Part shown: one piece after another, positions 40,964-50,482 of the stretch
Layout of the letters: each line of letters opens with the position of its first letter
How positions within the stretch are numbered: position 1 is the first letter of the stretch
NCBI GenBank assembly: GCA_964450405.1
Contig: CAYVCQ010000008.1
Span: forward strand, 62,001-126,000
Length of the DNA: 64,000 nucleotides
Direction of reading: 5' to 3'
Source: WRGT01 sp964450405
GTDB taxonomy: Bacteria; Spirochaetota; UBA4802; UBA5550
Translations under genes and position numbers: made by a program
Notes under the pieces: model-generated
What the model was told of the DNA's origin: nothing
What the model saw: the letters and a program-made list of their open reading frames with translations, nothing else
Database searches by the model: none

Positions 40964-41701
40964 CTATCTCAGCACTTCTTTATTCAGCGCCGAATCAGAA
41001 ACAGCTTTATTGTATTCAACCGATTTTATGCGGAGTTCCGTGCGGTTTTTGCCGTCTGCAAGATACATTACTGCACGATGCGGAGTCAGTATACCGTTCA
41101 CAGATTTTACATCATAGTTTTCCAGATATTTATGAAGAACTCCGCCTTTATATATATCCGCTCTAAGAATAAAGAAATCACTTTTACGGACAAAGAAGAT
41201 TGCCTTGCTGTAAACATTAGACTTGTCCTTCGGTAAAGCCTCAACCTTGTAGCAATCCTCACCCACCGCTTTAGCCTCACCAATCAGCTGATAGTTATAT
41301 CCGTCTATATCACGTGATTTCATATCTTCGTAATAAAAATGTGAATTTACAAAAGACTGATCCCTTTCAGATGTGGATATACGCTTCACTTTTCCGGAAG
41401 AGAGCATCAGCCATTGGTCATCATCTGAAGTCTTGTGTGTGTGAGTCAGAAATTTGATCTGTGTAGGTTTAGTAAATGTGATAAGCACCTTTTCATCCTT
41501 ACCTGATTTTTTACCAATCACATCAAACTCCTTCTCCTGAACTGTATCCCCTTTGTAGACAGTCATCAGCATTGAAACTTTTAAAGTATCCGGCTGTTTC
41601 AGAGCGTCGGACTTGTTCATAATATCTCTTCCGCTGAATGCCGCAAAAGCTGTGCCTAAAAGTAATCCAGTGATTGGTAATGCTAATAAAATTTTCTTCA
41701 T
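40964..41701 (-). CDS. Outer-membrane lipoprotein-sorting (LolA-like) protein
   Basis: The 245-residue protein has a signal peptide (cleavage near AFAAFSG, residue ~21) and a LolA/LppX-like beta-sheet domain of the kind paired with MMPL/RND exporters: MLMTVYKGDTVQEKEFDVIG, VLITFTKPTQIKFLTHTHK, DDDQWLMLSSGKVKRIS, KAIFFVRKSDFFILRADIYK. It should bind a lipid in the periplasm and carry it to the outer membrane. It lies downstream of the exporter gene, separated by a repeat-filled 230-base gap, so it may still share its transcript. AAAAGGAGA precedes the ATG. Confidence 0.86.
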   Translation of the reverse strand: MKKILLALPITGLLLGTAFAAFSGRDIMNKSDALKQPDTLKVSMLMTVYKGDTVQEKEFDVIGKKSGKDEKVLITFTKPTQIKFLTHTHKTSDDDQWLMLSSGKVKRISTSERDQSFVNSHFYYEDMKSRDIDGYNYQLIGEAKAVGEDCYKVEALPKDKSNVYSKAIFFVRKSDFFILRADIYKGGVLHKYLENYDVKSVNGILTPHRAVMYLADGKNRTELRIKSVEYNKAVSDSALNKEVLR

Positions 41702-41771
41702 TTTGTTTCTCCTTTTAATAATTTTGTTTCGTTGTTAATATTTCTCTTGTAATGGAAATATTTTTAAATCA

Positions 41772-41924
41772 GCCACGGAGGCACAGAGGCACAGAGAAAG
41801 GCGAAGGGTGGATTTTTTATAAAAAACCTATCCCTACTTTTTTATTCCCATAGCTAATAAACCTGAGAAAACCCATCCTCCCTGAATAACCAAAAAGTCC
41901 TCTGTGTCTCTGTGCCTCTGTGGC
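41772..41924. repeat. Inverted-repeat element, GCCACxGAGGCACAGAG ends
   Basis: The left arm GCCACGGAGGCACAGAGGCACAGAG and the right arm, whose reverse complement begins GCCACAGAGGCACAGAGACA, face each other about 100 bp apart. It inserts between the exporter and LolA-like genes. Elements with these CTCTGTG ends are familiar from many environmental genomes. Confidence 0.7.
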
Positions 41925-41933
41925 AAATATTTT

Positions 41934-44738
41934 TTAAAATTTCGTTTGAGCGTTTTCCTCCCCCGCTTTAATCTTCCCATATCTTTTACTAACCGATGTA
42001 TGGATCCGATCAAGATGCCGATTCTCCCGGATAATCTTTTCAACCATTACGCGTGCCGCACCTGGTTCAAACCTCCCCAGATGAACTGATATTAAACCGG
42101 TATCCATTGTAAAACCGGTTGCCTTAATAAATGCCGGCAATATCAGCAGAGCACCGATCGTGGTTGCAATAAAAGTGACTCCCATAAGAATTCCAAAAAG
42201 CATAATCGGTTTAAAATTTGAAATCACCAGCACCGAAAATCCACATATTAAAGCAAGTCCCGCGTAGATTATTGCTTTACCGGCAATTGATAGAGTCTGT
42301 GTAAGTATTTCATCAGAAGACAGTTTTTTATCCAGACTCACAATGCGGAAAGTATTTAAAAAATGCAGCGAATTATCTACACCGATACCTGCAGTGATTG
42401 AAGCAATAATTGCTGTGGCAATATCAAGATTGATACCGCACCACCCCATCACTCCGAAGATAAAAGCAATAGCAATGATTATCGGGACAATTGAAATAAG
42501 TCCCGCCTTCCAGTTTTTAAAAATACCAGTCACAACCAGAAATACCGCCACTAGCGAGAGGAAGAGAGTCCAAAGCTGGCCGTCGTGAATATATTTAGCC
42601 AGACTCCTGATAATCAACGGTTCACCGGCAATGGTAACTTTACATCCCAGCGGCTCAAATTCACTAACCATGTGTACTCGCACCTTTTCAATTATACCGG
42701 CAATCTCCGTGGCGCCGAGCAGTTTACCTTCACGTTCCTCAAGCCGCGCGACAAGATTGACTGTACTGAAAGAGGGATTAACATATGGTTCAAAGTCATC
42801 TATTCTTCCATCGGAATTTGCATCGACACCGGAATAGATTTCAAAGTAATCTAAAATTTCCATATCGTTTGTAGGTATAGTAAAATACTTTACGTCGTCA
42901 TTGTGCATTGCCATATTCATGGTTTTAACAAAATCACCAAATCCATCAGTTCTCCCTATATGCAGATCATAATTCTCCTTCGAAACCAGCCAATCTCTGG
43001 CATGTTCCATCCGCTTCAAAAACTCCGATGATTTTACACCATCGGCATTATTTGTATCTATGAGAATGTTAAGCCCCATTGTGCCGCCGAATTTTTTTCC
43101 AATCTCAACGCTTGAAGTATTTATATAATTACTCGATTTAAAGTATGACAGCAGTGATGTCTCTGTACGTATTTTAAATATACCGGCCACAGCAGCTGCA
43201 CAGATTATCAGTAAGACAACCAGAACTGTACGATAATGATTAATTGCAATACGGGTAAAAAACATCACAGAGTAATCGATTAGATTTAATTTATCTTTTT
43301 TACTTCCACTCACATCAGCCTCAGACACAGAATCATTTACCGGTTCAGATGCCTTTATCTTAATGAAAGTAAAAACTGCCGGGATAAAAAGCGAGGCGAT
43401 AAACACCGCAAAAAATGTTCCCAGAGCGGAAAAAGCACCCCATTCGAATATTGATTTCACCTGTGTTGCCATGTTCGCAGCAAAACCGAGAATAGTAGTT
43501 ACGCTGGCAAGTATAAGAGTCATCCCGATTATATTCATCGAGTGACTCAGCCCAACCTTACGGTTACTACCGATTTCTTTCCGGTCAATAAGCAGGCGAT
43601 TTACTATATAAATAGAATATGAACTTCCCACTGAAATCATTAAAGGGGGGAGAGAAATACCCAGCACCGTAAGCCGGACACCCATGTGACCCATGAGCCC
43701 CATGAGCCATACATCTGCCATAACGACAGTGGCCAGCGGAACAAGTACACCCTGAATTGTACGGAAATTTAAAAAGAAAATTATAGAAATTACCAGAAGA
43801 ACCAGGGGGAGAAAAAATTTCAGGTCGCTCTGCATATAATCATATATCTGCTTGAATAAAATCGGTTCACCCTGTGTAAGCACCCTAAGACCGCTTCCAT
43901 TATAACTGTCTGCGATTTCAAATATCTCACGGGCAATTGAGTCACGATCAGGAATATCAACCAGACGCAGATAGATTCCAAAATCTGATATTTTTTTCGT
44001 ATCCGGATCTACCGCATAAAGCCCTTTTAGAAACGCCGGATTATGCCTTAGTTTATTCTCAAACTCAGCAAAGTCATTTACAGTTACTGGTAGAATCCGC
44101 TTACCGTTTGTATCTTTTATTATCAGATCAAATGGCGTCAATGTATCATTTTTCCCCGAGAGATCTTTCATGGTGAAGGGGGAGAGTATTGTATCTACAT
44201 ACTTTTTCTCTTTTATAATACGGGAATGCTCGATTTCAGCAGCGAGTTTAGTCAGATCACTCTTATAAATAATTTTATTTACCAGTTTAAGCTTATTTAT
44301 TTTCCGTGAAATTTCCCGTGCAAAAGAAGGATCATCACGGACAAATCGTTCTGCAATTTCAGAAGAGTTAATCCCGCCTGCTGGATCAATAGATGAAATT
44401 TTTTCAATTCTTGCTCGTTCAATCTGATCATTATAATTAAGATATTCTTCAATGTCAGATATGAGATTATCCATCTGAATAAAAGCACTGCTGCTCCATA
44501 AATCCGGGGATGAAACATCTAAAATAATAAATTCACCGTTATTACCATAAATGGACTTAACTTTTTCATTTGTAATATATTCTATGTCATGCTGAGGCAT
44601 CATACCATCAAGTGAATTATCAAATTCAAACTTTGTAATTCCAAAACCGAGCAGAATAGTAACTGACAACAGGAATGCTATAGTTTTTTTCGGATGATGG
44701 ACCGGGATCTTAAAATAAACATTCAGAAATTTTTCCAT
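41934..44738 (-). CDS. RND-superfamily (MMPL/HAE-type) exporter
   Basis: The 934-residue protein has the two-fold RND plan: a transmembrane helix at residues ~18-38, a large periplasmic loop (~40-300), five helices (~305-470, FFLPLVLLVISIIFFLNF ... VVMADVWLMGLMGHMGVRLT), then helix 7 (~505), a second loop with EF-hand-like DANSDGRIDDFEPY, and five further helices. It should use the proton gradient to export a lipid or hydrophobic compound. TetR lies four bases upstream in the same operon, the LolA-like protein is downstream, and a barrel protein is encoded divergently; together they form a probable lipid export route. GGGGGTAG precedes the ATG. Confidence 0.92.
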   Translation of the reverse strand: MEKFLNVYFKIPVHHPKKTIAFLLSVTILLGFGITKFEFDNSLDGMMPQHDIEYITNEKVKSIYGNNGEFIILDVSSPDLWSSSAFIQMDNLISDIEEYLNYNDQIERARIEKISSIDPAGGINSSEIAERFVRDDPSFAREISRKINKLKLVNKIIYKSDLTKLAAEIEHSRIIKEKKYVDTILSPFTMKDLSGKNDTLTPFDLIIKDTNGKRILPVTVNDFAEFENKLRHNPAFLKGLYAVDPDTKKISDFGIYLRLVDIPDRDSIAREIFEIADSYNGSGLRVLTQGEPILFKQIYDYMQSDLKFFLPLVLLVISIIFFLNFRTIQGVLVPLATVVMADVWLMGLMGHMGVRLTVLGISLPPLMISVGSSYSIYIVNRLLIDRKEIGSNRKVGLSHSMNIIGMTLILASVTTILGFAANMATQVKSIFEWGAFSALGTFFAVFIASLFIPAVFTFIKIKASEPVNDSVSEADVSGSKKDKLNLIDYSVMFFTRIAINHYRTVLVVLLIICAAAVAGIFKIRTETSLLSYFKSSNYINTSSVEIGKKFGGTMGLNILIDTNNADGVKSSEFLKRMEHARDWLVSKENYDLHIGRTDGFGDFVKTMNMAMHNDDVKYFTIPTNDMEILDYFEIYSGVDANSDGRIDDFEPYVNPSFSTVNLVARLEEREGKLLGATEIAGIIEKVRVHMVSEFEPLGCKVTIAGEPLIIRSLAKYIHDGQLWTLFLSLVAVFLVVTGIFKNWKAGLISIVPIIIAIAFIFGVMGWCGINLDIATAIIASITAGIGVDNSLHFLNTFRIVSLDKKLSSDEILTQTLSIAGKAIIYAGLALICGFSVLVISNFKPIMLFGILMGVTFIATTIGALLILPAFIKATGFTMDTGLISVHLGRFEPGAARVMVEKIIRENRHLDRIHTSVSKRYGKIKAGEENAQTKF

Positions 44739-44742
44739 AACA

Positions 44743-45318
44743 CTACCCCCTTTTAACAGCCAATCCGTTGAGGATCAGCTCTTTAAATGATTCCATTGCA
44801 GACTGCATTGTCTGATTATTCTTTATAATATAAGCGGGATAGAGAACTGCCGTTGCGGCGCCCATTATCATATCAACGGCAATTGAAGCATTAATTGAAC
44901 CATTCATTGAACCGGATGCAATACCGGATTCGATTGTACGGAGAATCAGCTCCCTGTGATTATCTCTGAAAGTATCAATTTTTTTATTTATATCGGGATA
45001 GTCGGTCTGGATATCCGTTAATAGGGGTACGGATATACTCCCCAAAAGTTCAAACATTGAATCGAAAATATGAAGTATTTTATCCAGAGCCTCATCGGAT
45101 GAGCGGTCAGCGTCATCAAAACATACATTCAGTTTGTCCAGAATTTCATCTACTATGACATTTACTATCTGATCCTTTCCATCAAAGTATTTATATAAAG
45201 TTTTTTTTGATATTCCGCATATTTTTGCGATTTTATCCAGTGTAATACTCTTAATTCCGAAAACCTGGATCTGCTCAGTGAAAACATTCAGTATCTTTTC
45301 TTTAATATTACTTGACAT
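44743..45318 (-). CDS. TetR-family regulator of the exporter operon
   Basis: The 191-residue protein carries a TetR helix-turn-helix (ILNVFTEQIQVFGIKSITLD, then KIAKICGISKKTLYKYFDGKDQIV) and a C-terminal TetR_C helical domain. The exporter gene starts four bases after its stop, so it almost certainly regulates that operon. In the divergent gap to the barrel gene, GAAACT and AGTTTC face each other 14 bases apart (45347-45372) and could be part of its site. GGCGGTAAG precedes the ATG. Confidence 0.9.
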   Translation of the reverse strand: MSSNIKEKILNVFTEQIQVFGIKSITLDKIAKICGISKKTLYKYFDGKDQIVNVIVDEILDKLNVCFDDADRSSDEALDKILHIFDSMFELLGSISVPLLTDIQTDYPDINKKIDTFRDNHRELILRTIESGIASGSMNGSINASIAVDMIMGAATAVLYPAYIIKNNQTMQSAMESFKELILNGLAVKRG

Positions 45319-45430
45319 CTCTTACCGCCCTTTGTAGATTCGACCTATGGAAACTAATAATACTATTTCAGTTTCTTTAGGGTTTTGTCAAGAAAAAAAT
45401 TAAGTTCTTAAAAAACCATTCGTAACCCGG

Positions 45431-45470
45431 TTTCGCCGCGTCGGAGGCTAAATTTATCACCGGTTTATGA
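45431..45470. repeat. Degenerate dispersed hairpin (copy D)
   Basis: GTTTCGCCGCGTCGGAGGC followed by 'taaatttatcaccggtttatga' resembles copy B (37461-37510) over ~40 bases with several changes. Confidence 0.3.
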
Positions 45471-45495
45471 TTTTTTATATAAAAAGGAAGAATTT

Positions 45496-46860
45496 ATGAA
45501 TATTAAATGTTTTATCTATACCGTTCTTGCTCTGACCCTGGCTATACCCGCGGGTGCCGAGGATCAGAGCAGCACCTTTGGAATAAAGGGATACATTGAA
45601 AATGAGAATATAATCAGCACATATACCAGGCAGGATCGGGCTGATATTTTTAAGAAGAATGAACTACACAGCAAATTTGAACTAAAATATGGTACTGAAA
45701 ATATCTACGGAACAATAATCACTCATCAGTACGTAATCCCTTCTATTATAAATAAAGACTACCCGTACAGCTCATCATTTAAAATCTCGCGCAATGGGCA
45801 GATTTCAGATAAGAGCTACGAATTAAATATGAACGAGGCGTATATTAATGCAACATTCCCTGCAGTTCGAATCCGTGCAGGAAATCAGATTTACGGATGG
45901 GGCACCGCCGATGTATTTAATCCAACTTCATATTTCAATCCAATGGATCTGCGTGAACTTATATTCAGGAGTGAAGATGAATCTGTATCCGGCGTCCCGT
46001 CACTATCTACAATGTGGTTTATTGGAAGCTACACTCTTGAAGCTGTAATTGTTCCTGTACATATCCCCTCTCAAATTCAGACCGGTGATAATTACTGGGC
46101 AATAAAAGAAAAAAAGGGACCGTTCCCTGTTATATTAGATAATCCGGAACCTCTCCCCGTGAAAGTGGAAAATGCAGGTTACGGCATGCGCTTTTCAGGA
46201 ACTTTTTTTGGTATAGACTCGTCAATAAGCGGATACTACGGACCGGACAAGGAACCGCTAATGCGGCCAAACCGGACTATCATTGAACCTGACAAACCAG
46301 TCTCGATTCTTGTAAAACCTGAGTACCGGATGATGGCAGCTGCCGGATTCGACTTCTCTGCAAATTTTGATCCTCTTGTTCTACAGGGTGAGATTGTTTA
46401 CGCTCACTACCGCTTCGGAGTAGTTGACCAGCCATATGACGCAAACATTTCACTTCCATTTGAAGTGGAGAGAAACCGCACAGTTACATATACAATCGGG
46501 GCTAACTATTTTATTCCGATGAGCAGACTTTTTTCATGGCACACTGGAAATGCGGTTCTTACTGCGGAATGGATGCAGATTATAAACACAAACAGTTCTG
46601 TAACGGAACCTCTTCTCACTGACATTATAAGCTCTAGACTTGAGGATAGCTTTCTGGAAGACAGGTTAAAGTTTTCAATTACAATGCTCGCAGATATAAA
46701 AAAGAGCGGGATAACTGTTTTTCCCAAAATCGCATGGGATTTCCAGAACGGATTAACTTTGGAACTATCTTATGTCTATATCGATGGGGAAAAAGATTCG
46801 GTGTTCGGATACTTTAAAAATAATGATCACATAAGCGCGAGGTGCCGTTATGCTTTCTAG
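45496..46860 (+). CDS. Outer-membrane beta-barrel protein (DUF1302-like)
   Basis: The 454-residue protein has a signal peptide (cleavage near AGAEDQ, residue ~21) and long beta-barrel strands. The segment VRIRAGNQIYGWGTADVFNPTSYFNPMDLRELI matches the conserved W-G-(x)-D-x-FNP-(x)-NP-D pattern of DUF1302/porin-like barrels found beside RND exporters, and the protein ends in ARCRYAF with a terminal Phe. It is probably the outer-membrane step of the lipid export route whose pump and shuttle are on the opposite strand. The next gene overlaps its end by 11 bases. AAGGAAG precedes the ATG. Confidence 0.8.
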   Translation: MNIKCFIYTVLALTLAIPAGAEDQSSTFGIKGYIENENIISTYTRQDRADIFKKNELHSKFELKYGTENIYGTIITHQYVIPSIINKDYPYSSSFKISRNGQISDKSYELNMNEAYINATFPAVRIRAGNQIYGWGTADVFNPTSYFNPMDLRELIFRSEDESVSGVPSLSTMWFIGSYTLEAVIVPVHIPSQIQTGDNYWAIKEKKGPFPVILDNPEPLPVKVENAGYGMRFSGTFFGIDSSISGYYGPDKEPLMRPNRTIIEPDKPVSILVKPEYRMMAAAGFDFSANFDPLVLQGEIVYAHYRFGVVDQPYDANISLPFEVERNRTVTYTIGANYFIPMSRLFSWHTGNAVLTAEWMQIINTNSSVTEPLLTDIISSRLEDSFLEDRLKFSITMLADIKKSGITVFPKIAWDFQNGLTLELSYVYIDGEKDSVFGYFKNNDHISARCRYAF

Positions 46861-48589
46861 AATAAATTATTTCATTATCACTCTATCTGTTCTTACCGCT
46901 ATCGGATGCGGAGCACCCGGGGTTACCACAATTACACTTAGTGGCGACATCACAATACCAGCTGCATTAGACCAGTCGGCCGTCGGCCCGTTATTTATCG
47001 CTGTATCAAAAAGCGATGATGTCGATGCAATACAGAAAGATCCGGTAAACAATATTCTTATTATGAGCACCATTGATAGATCCAGAGGGAATTTTTCTGT
47101 CGATCTTTCAGAGACCGGAGTCCAGCCGGGAGATACTGTTTTTGTATTTGCCTTTGCCGACAATGACTACAATGAAGGGATCCCGTATCCGACACCGGGA
47201 GATATTGTAGGGTTCTATGTCAATCAGGAGACTCTTTCAACGGGATTTACCCTGACAGAAGGCGACAATCCGATCTCAATAAATTTAAACAGATTGCAAT
47301 ACGACATCTCACCGGAAGTCATCGGAATTATCGACGGTACAGAATCGGGAAATGTTATACTGATTGCATATGCCGGGGATTTCAGTTCAACGGATTTTAC
47401 TTCACTAAATGTTAACGCTGTCATAGGATATAAGAAATTATACAAAGGAACTTACCCCTGCCAGTTCAATCTCAAAATATTACCATACGGATACAACACT
47501 CCGATTCAAAGCGTTTATGTTATTGCTCTGCTTGACAATAATGGAAACGGTATTCCCGACAGCGGAGATACAATTGGATTCCCGGTTGAGTCTGCCGAAA
47601 GCTCATACCCGCTTGCAATTACTGTCGGCAACGGCACTGTTGCCATTCCATCGATTGAATTCAAGATGCAGGTTGTTCCCGACCCTGACCCGAACCTGCC
47701 GCCCCTCCGTATTATCGGATCATTCGATCCACCGGCCGGATATGATTCAAGCTCCAAACCGGTGAGCATTGTTGTGGCGAAGGGAACCGATCCAAATGCG
47801 GTATTTGAAAACCTGAAATATCTGGAAAATTTTAGCGGGTTCTACTTTAAAACTCTCCCCGCAGGGTCAACTGCTTTTGAATTAACACTTCCACGTGCAG
47901 ATTTTGCGCCGGGAGATCGTGTTTTTGTAATTGCGCTATGGGACAAAGATTTTGTAAGCGGGCTACCCAGGGCAACTCAGGATGATATGATAGGTTTTCT
48001 TCAGAATAGATCAGGATTTGAATACTCAATAACGCTACAGGATAACGATAATAATATTATAAAAACCGGATCTGAATTTACTGTGAACGGCACATCTGGT
48101 TATTCTTTCGGCGTAGACAGAATAATGTATGAACATAATGCCGGAATAAAATTAAAACTCGAGAAGGGGGATATAACTGATGCCGAATTTGCAAACGGCA
48201 ACAAAGTACTTCTCACTGCAGTGTGGGAAACCGGAACAGTTGACGTGGGCTATAAAATAGATATGAATAAAATCATAGCGTCGTCCAACGTTACAATCAA
48301 TCATGCTGTGGGGGCCTCCACAACAGACTGGTACACTCTCCCCATACTGCCTGCGCTCTACAAAGATATACCTGCAATGTCAGGAAGTGACCTGATGATC
48401 AATAATGTATGGATTCTCGCTGTACTTGATGCAAACGGAAACGGCAAACCGGATACCGGGGAAAAAATTGGTTTCTACTGGAAGCCGTATTTAATATGGT
48501 TCTACAAGCCGGACAAACTGCCGTCACCGCTTGCTGATGGTACAACTTTTCTGCAGAAAACGGTGAGGTTTTCCACAAATACATATTAA
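46850..48589 (+). CDS. Large lipoprotein with four Asp/Gly-rich repeats
   Basis: The 579-residue protein has a lipobox ending AIGC (Cys20). Four related modules contain a hydrophobic strand, an acidic loop and IGF: VFVFAFADNDYNEG...DIVGF (~113), VYVIALLDNNGNGIPDSGDT-IGF (~223), VFVIALWDKDFVSG...DMIGF (~357) and VWILAVLDANGNGKPDTGEK-IGF (~523). The DNNGNG/DANGNG loops look like calcium-binding dockerin or EF-hand-type loops. It overlaps the barrel gene by 11 bases, so it is translationally coupled and probably acts with it at the outer membrane. I recognise no named family. Confidence 0.8.
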   Translation: MLSRINYFIITLSVLTAIGCGAPGVTTITLSGDITIPAALDQSAVGPLFIAVSKSDDVDAIQKDPVNNILIMSTIDRSRGNFSVDLSETGVQPGDTVFVFAFADNDYNEGIPYPTPGDIVGFYVNQETLSTGFTLTEGDNPISINLNRLQYDISPEVIGIIDGTESGNVILIAYAGDFSSTDFTSLNVNAVIGYKKLYKGTYPCQFNLKILPYGYNTPIQSVYVIALLDNNGNGIPDSGDTIGFPVESAESSYPLAITVGNGTVAIPSIEFKMQVVPDPDPNLPPLRIIGSFDPPAGYDSSSKPVSIVVAKGTDPNAVFENLKYLENFSGFYFKTLPAGSTAFELTLPRADFAPGDRVFVIALWDKDFVSGLPRATQDDMIGFLQNRSGFEYSITLQDNDNNIIKTGSEFTVNGTSGYSFGVDRIMYEHNAGIKLKLEKGDITDAEFANGNKVLLTAVWETGTVDVGYKIDMNKIIASSNVTINHAVGASTTDWYTLPILPALYKDIPAMSGSDLMINNVWILAVLDANGNGKPDTGEKIGFYWKPYLIWFYKPDKLPSPLADGTTFLQKTVRFSTNTY

Positions 48590-48601
48590 ATCATAAATAA
48601 T

Positions 48602-48627
48602 GCTTTCGCATCGCCCGATGCGAAAGC
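48602..48627 (+). terminator. Hairpin after the lipoprotein gene
   Basis: GCTTTCGCATCG and CGATGCGAAAGC form a 12-bp stem with a minimal loop just past the stop. The following bases are GC-rich, so it is a terminator without a T-run or a palindromic repeat. Confidence 0.5.
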
Positions 48628-48707
48628 CCGGGCGCTATCTATCATCCTTAGGACAGTGGAGGGCGATAACAGACTCCCCTATGTCATCTGACGGAGGACG
48701 ACTACCA

Positions 48708-50393
48708 TCATTTACTTATTGTCCGGTTCCTGAACACCATTACTGGCGCTATCCCTTTAGCATTGGACATAAATGATATCTCAACACTGTCCCCTTCTTT
48801 TGTAATCGAAAGTATATTTGATGTCCCCATAAAAAGAAGTGAAGATCCTGAAATCATAAAATAATACTGTTTCCCATTCTGAGTCATATCCCATCCAATA
48901 CGGGTAATAACACCATTTATAGATATTTCCTTTGCATCAGCAGCCGTATCCAGAGTATCTGCAGATGTCGCCAGAATTCTTTCAAACTCTCTTAATGCTT
49001 CTGCCGGTGTATACCCGAAGGCAACCCTCTTATTCTGAGTTTCTACAATAGCAAGCCCCTGATAATTACCCCCTTCACTGAGTATAGGCACCAGCGCACT
49101 AAGATTGCCGAATATGTTTTCATATACCATTTGTGTGCTGGCATGCCATTTCTTATAAGAGACCGCGCTGTTAACGGCAATTTCGATTGCTTCTTCGGTA
49201 GCACCACCAGGGACCTTATAAAAAGTGCTTACACCTGTACGTGCATCTGTATAAACTATTCCGACCATCGTATTATCACTGTCATTCTTTGAAGTAACCG
49301 GTGTGACAAAAACACATCTTCCATCTGATGTGTAATTCAGAACAGGAGTCTCCGGCATAGTAATATTACGTTTTGTCCAGAATGAGTTCCACCATCCACC
49401 ATTAAGCTCCCCCCAGTATGCAAGATACTCAGCAGTAAGATCTGCGGGTATTACTCTATCAATCCATGCACTGACATTTTCTTTAGTCTGAAATTCTATT
49501 TCCCCCGATACAGGATCAACCAGCAGCACTCCCTTAATTGCTGCACCGAATGACGCTATTGAGGGTTTTTCAACGGTTACAACCCAGTAGATATTACCTT
49601 TATCATCTGATTCAAATGAATAATCATCAATTATATAACCGGCATAGCCATTTCTATATATATGCCTTTCAAGATTATCCCCGAAGTATGCTCCGGGGGT
49701 ATATCGCATCTTCTTTCCTGTTATAAGTTCTGCCTTTGCATATGGATCAGTTGCACTGACCTTAATATATCCGTCAACATTTCCAAGACTTGACCAGACT
49801 CCGAATGTAGAATAATCAAGAGGTATAAGATAAAAATATTTATTGTTGATTTTTTGCAGTGTTATGTTTTCTGAATTGATAGAATAAATGCTTCCCAATG
49901 CCGTTCCATTATTCATCACAAGAGTTGCATTTGCCTTTGCCAGATTTTCGGGAACCAGTCTTATGTTATTCTGATCAATAGGCTGATTATCTCTAGCCCA
50001 CTGCTTCATTCCCTTTTCCTCTATAGGACCAATAAGTGCTGCATACTTAGCAGCATTTATCATCTCACATCCGGAAAGATTAATAAAAATAATCAGAAGA
50101 ATGCATCCTGCACCGGGAAACCATGCCAGCAATATTGAGCCATCAAAACCATTACTGTTTGTCAGAAATAATGCAGTAATGAGCAATTCGAACCCGGTTA
50201 TTACACCGATAACTCCCAATACCGGAAAGGCTGTAGAGAAACATCCCAGATAAAATATTATCCAGTTTATAAAAAAAAATGCACAGCCGAAACTGACTGC
50301 TGTCAATATCGCAATTTGCAGATCTCTTTTTAAAAATATAAAAATCGGTGCAACTGCAATAACGCTGACTATGAGAGATTGAAGTAAAAACAT
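48708..50393 (-). CDS. Large membrane protein with PepSY-like extracytoplasmic modules, unknown function
   Basis: The 561-residue protein has four hydrophobic segments in the first ~110 residues (roughly 5-20, 28-50, 55-78, 88-108), then a large soluble part. That part contains recurring strands of the type KGVLLVDPVSGEIEF, GIVYTDARTGVSTFYKVPGG and EALREFERIL, the pattern of PepSY-like modules, plus ARDNQPIDQNNIRLVPENLA and YTPGAYFGDNLERHIYRNGY. I recall similar large membrane proteins in other bacteria, but I know no function for them. It is transcribed alone with a gap to the next gene. Confidence 0.65.
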   Translation of the reverse strand: MFLLQSLIVSVIAVAPIFIFLKRDLQIAILTAVSFGCAFFFINWIIFYLGCFSTAFPVLGVIGVITGFELLITALFLTNSNGFDGSILLAWFPGAGCILLIIFINLSGCEMINAAKYAALIGPIEEKGMKQWARDNQPIDQNNIRLVPENLAKANATLVMNNGTALGSIYSINSENITLQKINNKYFYLIPLDYSTFGVWSSLGNVDGYIKVSATDPYAKAELITGKKMRYTPGAYFGDNLERHIYRNGYAGYIIDDYSFESDDKGNIYWVVTVEKPSIASFGAAIKGVLLVDPVSGEIEFQTKENVSAWIDRVIPADLTAEYLAYWGELNGGWWNSFWTKRNITMPETPVLNYTSDGRCVFVTPVTSKNDSDNTMVGIVYTDARTGVSTFYKVPGGATEEAIEIAVNSAVSYKKWHASTQMVYENIFGNLSALVPILSEGGNYQGLAIVETQNKRVAFGYTPAEALREFERILATSADTLDTAADAKEISINGVITRIGWDMTQNGKQYYFMISGSSLLFMGTSNILSITKEGDSVEISFMSNAKGIAPVMVFRNRTISK

Positions 50394-50482
50394 AAATACT
50401 CCTTTCGTTGAATTTTCCGTTAAAGAAATATTATTTGAGATACATTGAATTCAGAAAGTCAACAATGTTATAATTTTTAAAT

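Noticed and set aside
45347..45372. GAAACT/AGTTTC pair as the TetR operator
   Set aside because: Arms are only six bases with a 14-base centre; too weak to claim as a site, mentioned only with the TetR gene.
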